Assembly: GCA_910578565.1 (NCBI GenBank)
Contig: CAJTQF010000011.1
Span: forward strand, 1 to 34,460
Length of the DNA stretch: 34,460 bases
Direction: 5' to 3'
Origin: an uncultured Christensenella sp.
Lineage (GTDB): Bacteria > Bacillota > Clostridia > Christensenellales > Borkfalkiaceae
The translations under genes were made by a program, and so were the position numbers. Under the pieces are notes generated by a model that searched no databases, had not been told where the DNA came from, and saw only the letters and a program-made list of their open reading frames with translations. Below are positions 30,660-34,460 of this stretch, piece after piece (position 1 is the stretch's first letter; each line of letters begins with the position of its first letter).

Positions 30660-31853
30660 TTACCCGACTTGCTCTTTTGCCGCTTCAAGCATATTCAAAT
30701 ATCCCGTCATATCGCAATCGTGGTCGGAATAGCTGTAATACACCAAAGTTGTCGACTCCGCCAAGCCTTCCGGTTTGAACGGTATATCCATCTTGCCTTC
30801 CCACCTTTCGATAATGTTGTACATTCTGAAAAGTCCGTTCGGCCACAGTGCATATATTATTCTCAGCCCCGTATCTTCGCCGAACCCTTCGTCATTGACG
30901 GTGGAAGGGTCGCCTTTCCAAAGGCAGTTTCCGCTCGTGCCGTTGGCGTTTTTAAGCATAACCATTGAAGCGTCGTCCGCATTCGCAACGTCGGTGTCGA
31001 TTGTCATAAGCACGAAAATGCCGCCCGTTTCCTCGTCCACGACTATATTTGCGTATTTGACTATATTATCCGCAAGAATATTTATGTTGCCGCGGATATT
31101 TTTGTTGTCGCCGTTTGCCGAAGCCAGAATGTCCGCCTTAATATCGTCAAGGGTTTCAAGGTACGACCCCTTTACCATCTCGATATCGGCTTTTCCCCAA
31201 TCGGAACCCGTGCGCCAGTTGCAGGTCAGCACGTCGCAGCTCAACGCGTCGTTATGCTCTCCGTATCTTATATCGTTGCCTTCGAACCTGTACAAAAGAT
31301 TGGTTTTATCGGTCATTCTGACCCTTGCGGATTCGAATAAGCTCTTAAAGGTGTCTATTGTGCCGCTGGACTCTTTAACCTTTTTAATCGTGCGGTGATA
31401 GCGGTAGCCGCAGGTGTTTTCGCTCTCGTTAACGCGCAAAAAATACTCCTGCCTTTCCGCCGTTGCAGAACCGAATCCGCTGACGTCGGTGGTCCCCACC
31501 TGGTCGCCGAAAAATACGAACTTGTCCAGATATCTCTCGTTATAGCAGGCAAAAGCATACAGCTTTGCCGCCGCAGACGAAGCGGCTGCAACCACTTCGC
31601 TGTTGCTCGCGTCAACTTCGCCGTTCGCGTCGGTATAACGGGCGGCAACTTCCAGATACTCTTCAATCACCTGTCTTGACTGCGCTTCGTAATAAGCGTG
31701 CTGTTCGGGCGGAACTTCTATATCGCGCATAAGCTGGTTTTCGGGCGGAGGGTCAACCGCTTTACCTTTACAGCTTTTGCAACCGGCAAACAGCACACTT
31801 GCCGCAATAACGGGAACGGCTATTACAGTAAAAAACTTTGCATATTTTTTCAT
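30660..31853 (-). CDS. Lipoprotein of unknown function, 397 aa
   Basis: Residues 1-25 form a signal ending in LFAGC, a lipobox with Phe at -3, so the mature protein probably starts at Cys25 outside the membrane. The next residues include KSCKGK. The rest is a mixed helix/strand domain with no recognised family: Ala-rich helices (EVVAAASSAAAKLYAFACYN), a SENTCGYRYHRT stretch, and late aromatic strands (GLFRMYNIIERWEGKMD). Its promoter has a TATAAT and a TTGATT, and a duplicated 18-base motif lies just upstream of the -35. It is followed by the 68-aa gene and lies beside the serpin lipoprotein gene on the same strand. Confidence 0.8.
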   Translation of the reverse strand: MKKYAKFFTVIAVPVIAASVLFAGCKSCKGKAVDPPPENQLMRDIEVPPEQHAYYEAQSRQVIEEYLEVAARYTDANGEVDASNSEVVAAASSAAAKLYAFACYNERYLDKFVFFGDQVGTTDVSGFGSATAERQEYFLRVNESENTCGYRYHRTIKKVKESSGTIDTFKSLFESARVRMTDKTNLLYRFEGNDIRYGEHNDALSCDVLTCNWRTGSDWGKADIEMVKGSYLETLDDIKADILASANGDNKNIRGNINILADNIVKYANIVVDEETGGIFVLMTIDTDVANADDASMVMLKNANGTSGNCLWKGDPSTVNDEGFGEDTGLRIIYALWPNGLFRMYNIIERWEGKMDIPFKPEGLAESTTLVYYSYSDHDCDMTGYLNMLEAAKEQVG

Positions 31854-31885
31854 CGCTTATCCCTGAAAAATTCTTGTATAATAAA

Positions 31886-31914
31886 ATTATAGCACTTTTT
31901 ATCTTATTAATCAA
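31886..31914 (-). promoter_or_regulatory. Sigma-A promoter of the 397-aa lipoprotein gene
   Basis: On the minus strand: TTGATT (31909-31914), a 17-base spacer and TATAAT (31886-31891). Confidence 0.7.
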
Positions 31915-31927
31915 GGAAAAGCCAACC

Positions 31928-31969
31928 TGTATGACAAAAATGTAATGAAATAGTGTGACAAGAATGTGA
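31928..31969. repeat. Imperfect direct repeat upstream of the lipoprotein promoter
   Basis: TGTATGACAAAAATGTAA (31928-31945) and AGTGTGACAAGAATGTGA (31952-31969) match at 14 of 18 positions with a 24-base period. They begin 14 bases upstream of the -35 box, the usual place for an activator. This may be a two-component response-regulator site. Confidence 0.45.
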
Positions 31970-31984
31970 AAACCGCTTATTTCG

Positions 31985-33298
31985 TCAAACGGACCTGACC
32001 ACGCCTGAAAACAGAGTCACGTCGTCGCGGTCTGAAATTATAAATCCGAACGACCTGTCTAAAACAAAATCCCGATAAACTTCTTCATAACCGTCAGGTC
32101 CGGGTGAGCCCGCCCCCGGAATAACGACTACCGACGCGCCTTCAATCCCCTTTCTGTCGACTTTCAACTCGGTGACGTGCCGCACTTTTCCGCAACACGC
32201 CGTATCTTGCATAATGGGACTCAAATCGCATTTATCCAAATCAAACAGAGATTTAATACCGAATTTTTTGCCCAGAGTTTCGTTTAAGTATCCGTCGTAA
32301 GAACACTTATATTCGGGGAAAAGACAGCGGGTATAATAGTGTATTTTATTATCGTGGTCGTAGTCGTTATAATCATTTAAAGCGTTGACCGCCGAAATAT
32401 TTTCCGCGGTAAATACGTCGTCCGCAGTATAGCCGTCGTTAGGCAAAATAAACTTTAATTTGTAACCGTCATAGGTGGAAGTGTAAAAAGTTGAAAATGT
32501 TTCGCCCTTATACGCTCTGCCGCTTTTGTAGTATCCTGTCATCAGTTTTCTGTTCGTGACCGAGCCGTCGGCATTTTTAAAACCGTAGGCGACTGGCGCA
32601 TAGGGCAGCTCGTCGCCGTAAACGTTCCACAGCGTTTTAAGATACAGCGTATTGATTAAAGTAAAAACAGTTTCCTGCGGCAAGTCAAAATTTTTGTCTA
32701 TAAGCCCGCGCGTATTTTCGCTCGCAAAATAGCGCACCGCTTTATTTGCGTTTCCGTTATCGTTTGCGAAGTCTGCGGAATAGGAATGACAAAAATAATA
32801 GTCAGAAAGCGCGTCAATGCAGTCTCCGTTTACCGAAGCGCCTTCGTTAAGCCAGACCGAATTTGTCGGATAGAGTATACCTGTAATTTTCCTGCCTGTC
32901 TTTCTCTCGTAAAACAGCGAGCGGTAAAGCACGGAGAAATTGGTTCTCAGTTGCTCGTAAGAAGTTCCCAAAGCGTTTACAATTTCGTTACGGGTCGTGC
33001 CGTCCGAGCATTCCGCGGCAAGCGAAAGAGCCATATAAACCGAAACGGGCGAAACCGCAAAGTTGTTGTCTTTTCCGTAATCGGCATAAGCGTCTGCCGC
33101 AAATTGCGATGCAAAATTTTCAACAGTGGCTTTGAACCGGACATACTGCTGACTCTGTTTTTCTTCATAGCTTGCGGCAGTGACCGACGCAGGTTTGCCC
33201 AAAACCGTGCATTTGCCCTTATCTTTGCACGCTGTCAAAGGTAACACACATAATGCCGTACACGCCAACACAGCAAAAGTTTTTAATTTAATTTTCAT
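31985..33298 (-). CDS. Serpin-family lipoprotein (serine protease inhibitor fold)
   Basis: The 437-aa protein has a lipoprotein signal ending PLTAC (Cys24), so it is probably tethered outside the cell. The serpin fold is clear: NFAVSPVSVYMALSLAAECSDGTT (helix B and neighbours, about residue 78), TLINTLYLKTLWN (strand 3A, about 215), and the C-terminal signature FVLDRSFGFIISD with LFSGVV. The reactive loop lies between HVTELKVDRKGIEGASVVV and YRDF. Its hinge has Arg at the usual P17 Glu and Ile at the usual P14 Thr/Ser, and the loop is Gly/Pro-rich and about 7 residues longer than in alpha-1-antitrypsin. Inhibition is therefore uncertain. SD AAGGAG. It follows an XRE gene by 65 bases, probably in one transcript. 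Confidence 0.9.
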   Translation of the reverse strand: MKIKLKTFAVLACTALCVLPLTACKDKGKCTVLGKPASVTAASYEEKQSQQYVRFKATVENFASQFAADAYADYGKDNNFAVSPVSVYMALSLAAECSDGTTRNEIVNALGTSYEQLRTNFSVLYRSLFYERKTGRKITGILYPTNSVWLNEGASVNGDCIDALSDYYFCHSYSADFANDNGNANKAVRYFASENTRGLIDKNFDLPQETVFTLINTLYLKTLWNVYGDELPYAPVAYGFKNADGSVTNRKLMTGYYKSGRAYKGETFSTFYTSTYDGYKLKFILPNDGYTADDVFTAENISAVNALNDYNDYDHDNKIHYYTRCLFPEYKCSYDGYLNETLGKKFGIKSLFDLDKCDLSPIMQDTACCGKVRHVTELKVDRKGIEGASVVVIPGAGSPGPDGYEEVYRDFVLDRSFGFIISDRDDVTLFSGVVRSV

Positions 33299-33363
33299 TT
33301 CCCTGCTCCTTATTGATTATTAGCATTAAAACAGTTTATATTTGCGCTTTTTTAAATTAGAAT

Positions 33364-33567
33364 TTAATCCGAAAACTCCAAAAGATAATCGGCAGTAACA
33401 TTTAAACGCATAGCAAGATTTTTTACATAACTTGCTTTGAGTTCGTTTATATTATTTTTCCAAAAAGATATAACTGCGTTTGTAACCCCAACCATCTTTG
33501 CTGATTGCGGTTGAGTCAAACCCCTTTCTATTCTCAATTCCCGTATTCGTAATCCTAAATTGTTCAT
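33364..33567 (-). CDS. XRE family regulator, 67 aa (upstream of serpin)
   Basis: It is a single HTH domain: IRELRIERGLTQPQSAKMVGVTNAVISFWKNN, ending in NVTADYLLEFSD. The recognition region is unusual (SFWKNNINEL in place of SxWExGxxxP). It is a paralogue of the XRE gene at 33691-33900, which ends NVTADYLLGFSD. The -10 box (TATAAT, 33577-33582) is 9 bases from the ATG and no SD is present, so it is close to leaderless. Inverted arms ATCTTAG/CTAAGAT (33591-33597 and 33566-33572) bracket the -10 and the start codon, suggesting autoregulation. It probably governs the serpin gene that follows. Confidence 0.9.
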   Translation of the reverse strand: MNNLGLRIRELRIERGLTQPQSAKMVGVTNAVISFWKNNINELKASYVKNLAMRLNVTADYLLEFSD

Positions 33568-33597
33568 CTTAGAATAATTATATAAGAAAACTAAGAT
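33566..33597 (-). promoter_or_regulatory. Promoter and operator of the serpin-side XRE gene
   Basis: On the minus strand TATAAT (33577-33582) lies between perfect inverted arms ATCTTAG (33591-33597) and CTAAGAT (33566-33572, overlapping the ATG). The -35 is poor, which fits a promoter that is weak or needs help. Confidence 0.5.
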
Positions 33598-33628
33598 AAA
33601 AGTCCTGATTTCTTAGTAATCTGATATT

Positions 33629-33683
33629 ACGTGGTCGCAAATTATAAATACGAATGAACTACCGATAAACTTCTTCCTATCCG
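33629..33683 (-). pseudogene. Remnant of a serpin gene 3' end
   Basis: This 55-base segment aligns with bases 32019-32093 of the intact serpin gene in three blocks (9/10, 15/16 and 20/22 identical), with gaps of 6 and 14 bases. On the minus strand it still reads EEVYR as in the serpin, preceded and followed by in-frame stops. It starts 7 bases after the stop of the upstream XRE gene. The simplest history is a tandem XRE-serpin duplication followed by deletion of almost all of one serpin copy. Confidence 0.75.
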
Positions 33684-33690
33684 CTTTATA

Positions 33691-33900
33691 TTAAATTTTA
33701 TCTGAAAATCCCAAAAGATAATCAGCGGTTACGTTAAAAAACTTAGTCAGTTTTTCTAAAGTTTCAAAATCGGGTTGTCTCGCGCCCGTTTCCCAACTGC
33801 TTATGCTTCTTTGACTGGCGCCTAACTTTTCCGCAAGATCTTTTTGTGATAAATTTTTTTCTAACCTTAATTCTTTAATTCGCTCTTTTAATAAAATCAT
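33691..33900 (-). CDS. XRE family regulator, 69 aa
   Basis: A single HTH domain: LKERIKELRLEKNLSQKDLAEKLGASQRSISSWETGARQPDFETLEKL, ending NVTADYLLGFSDKI. The canonical SxWExGxxxP recognition pattern is intact, unlike in its neighbour. A palindrome with arms TTTTAGC/GCTAAAA (33908-33930) lies on its putative -10 (TAAAAT), 6 bases from the ATG; there is no SD. It is divergent from the DUF6809-like gene and probably represses both directions. Its downstream partner appears to be the deleted serpin copy. Confidence 0.92.
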   Translation of the reverse strand: MILLKERIKELRLEKNLSQKDLAEKLGASQRSISSWETGARQPDFETLEKLTKFFNVTADYLLGFSDKI

Positions 33901-33907
33901 AATTAAA

Positions 33908-33962
33908 TTTTAGCACTAAATGCGCTAAAATACTCGACTTAGCACAGTTAGGTATATATAAT
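33908..33962. promoter_or_regulatory. Operator palindrome and plus-strand promoter between XRE and the DUF6809-like gene
   Basis: Arms TTTTAGC (33908-33914) and GCTAAAA (33924-33930) form a palindrome with further matching inside (one mismatch). A half-site CTTAGCAC follows at 33938-33945. The plus-strand promoter is TCGACT (33934-33939), a 17-base spacer and TATAAT (33957-33962), so the half-site falls in the spacer. Confidence 0.6.
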
Positions 33963-33992
33963 TATATTATCATTAACTGAGCGGGAGTATTT

Positions 33993-34250
33993 ATAAAAAG
34001 TGCAATAGAACAACTGATATCAGACAACTCCGACTTTATGGAAAATATCCCCGAAAGTGAAAAATACGACAGTCTTCTTGAAGAAAGCGATAAAATATAC
34101 GAAGAGCTGAAAGCAATGCTTAACCCTGAACAAATCAAACTTTTAGACAAATTTATTTCCTGCAATTTGAATATTGAAATAGAGTCGTCAGAGCGTCATT
34201 TAATTCACGGTTTTAAAACAGGACTGAAACTGATTATTGAATATTTATAA
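33993..34250 (+). CDS. DUF6809-like small protein with a probable ATA start codon
   Basis: From the ATA at 33993 the product is 85 aa: a K-S-x-IEQL N-terminus, ESEKYDSLLEESDKIYEELKAML, NPEQIKLLDKFISC, and a C-terminal HGFKTGLKLIIEYL. The spacing and the final GFxxGxxLxxE match the small DUF6809 type as I remember it. A clear SD (GGGAG, 33983-33987) is 5 bases before ATA. The first ATG (34038) has no SD and would remove the conserved first helix (15 residues). No GTG or TTG is available. An ATA start, or an ATG damaged by mutation or sequencing error, is therefore likely. The role of the family is unknown. It is divergent from the XRE gene with a shared operator. Confidence 0.65.
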   Translation: MKSAIEQLISDNSDFMENIPESEKYDSLLEESDKIYEELKAMLNPEQIKLLDKFISCNLNIEIESSERHLIHGFKTGLKLIIEYL

Positions 34251-34275
34251 TGTGCCGTAAATTAAACGTCAAAAA

Positions 34276-34328
34276 TAAAAAGCCGCATTATTTCTTTTAC
34301 GCTTATTTTTGCTTTTACTTTGCGGCTT
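34276..34328 (-). terminator. Possible second terminator downstream of the 5S gene
   Basis: Arms AAGCCGCA (34280-34287) and TGCGGCTT (34321-34328) enclose 33 AT-rich bases. On the minus strand the stem is followed by TTTTTATTTTTG. The long loop makes this weaker than the next hairpin. Confidence 0.4.
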
Positions 34329-34389
34329 GCCACAGAAGTTAAGCTATTTCTGTCTTCGCTCTCCGTCCGCCGCAAGTACTTAATACAAT

Positions 34390-34418
34390 AAAAGACGTAA
34401 CCAAAGGTTGCGTCTTTT
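34390..34418 (-). terminator. Terminator of the rRNA operon
   Basis: Thirteen-base arms with one G-U pair (34390-34402 with 34406-34418) and a 3-base loop, followed on the minus strand by a run ending ATTGTATT, lie 9 bases past the 5S end. Confidence 0.8.
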
Positions 34419-34426
34419 ATAATTTG

Positions 34427-34460
34427 AAATCCGGCAATTACCTATCCTCCCGGTCGGTGT
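34427..34460 (-). rRNA. rrf: 5S ribosomal RNA, 3' end only
   Basis: Read on the minus strand the last bases are CGGGAGGATAGGTAATTGCC then GG, matching the GRGAGxRTAGGxxxxTGCC pattern that ends 5S rRNA, followed directly by a terminator. The rest of the gene, and probably 23S and 16S, lie beyond the right edge. The exact 3' end is uncertain by a few bases. Confidence 0.75.

Noticed and set aside
1..34460. CRISPR array, insertion sequence or prophage
   Set aside because: No regularly spaced long repeats, no transposase or integrase, and no phage structural genes are present; the XRE genes alone are not enough.

Overview
The window looks like chromosomal DNA of a spore-forming or formerly spore-forming member of the Clostridia (Bacillota), probably an uncultured, fermentative gut-type species. 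The reasons are the sporulation genes (spmA, spmB, a SipL-like SPOCS/LysM protein), a Veg protein, a pyrophosphate-type phosphofructokinase, a one-chain iron-sulphur L-serine dehydratase, strong Shine-Dalgarno (SD) sites before most genes, and AT-rich spacers with near-consensus sigma-A promoters. Species assignment is not possible from this sequence alone.

Layout. 1-1523 (minus) is the N-terminal part of a large exported surface protein that runs off the left edge. 1524-2211 is a gene-free stretch with GC-rich palindromes and a perfect consensus promoter that leads only to a hairpin with a T-tract. 2212-13548 is mostly minus strand and recalls the Bacillus metS-yabD-ksgA-yabG-veg-ispE neighbourhood: veg, sipL-like, ispE, an unknown membrane protein, a cysteine desulfurase, an XRE regulator, metG, tatD and rsmA. 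It is interrupted by a plus-strand insert of two paralogous cysteine-rich genes and spmAB. 13549-22220 holds envelope proteins of unknown role, PPi-phosphofructokinase, L-serine dehydratase and rplM-rpsI. 22503-24103 holds a diacylglycerol glycosyltransferase and a DUF4177 protein. 24195-29310 is a probable cysE-cysS-alaS-flippase-like operon with an unusually short AlaRS. 29622-34250 is accessory-looking: a DeoR regulator, two lipoproteins (one a serpin), two paralogous XRE repressors and a DUF6809-like small gene. The right edge enters the 3' end of a 5S rRNA on the minus strand, so an rRNA operon probably lies beyond it.

How genes work together. cysE-cysS links cysteine synthesis with its charging onto tRNA. 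sdaA consumes serine, the substrate of CysE. spmA/B and SipL belong to late sporulation, and both have candidate sigma-E-type promoters. XRE genes sit next to divergent small genes, with repeated inverted operator-like sites between them.

The most notable observations are these: a decayed serpin 3' end between the two XRE genes, which implies a tandemly duplicated XRE-serpin unit; two small genes with good SD sites but ATT or ATA where the start codon should be; three evenly spaced operators threaded through the promoter of a cysteine-rich gene pair; apparently leaderless promoters on metG, ispE and an XRE gene; and a possible small RNA near 2033-2117. I see no CRISPR array, transposase or complete tRNA.
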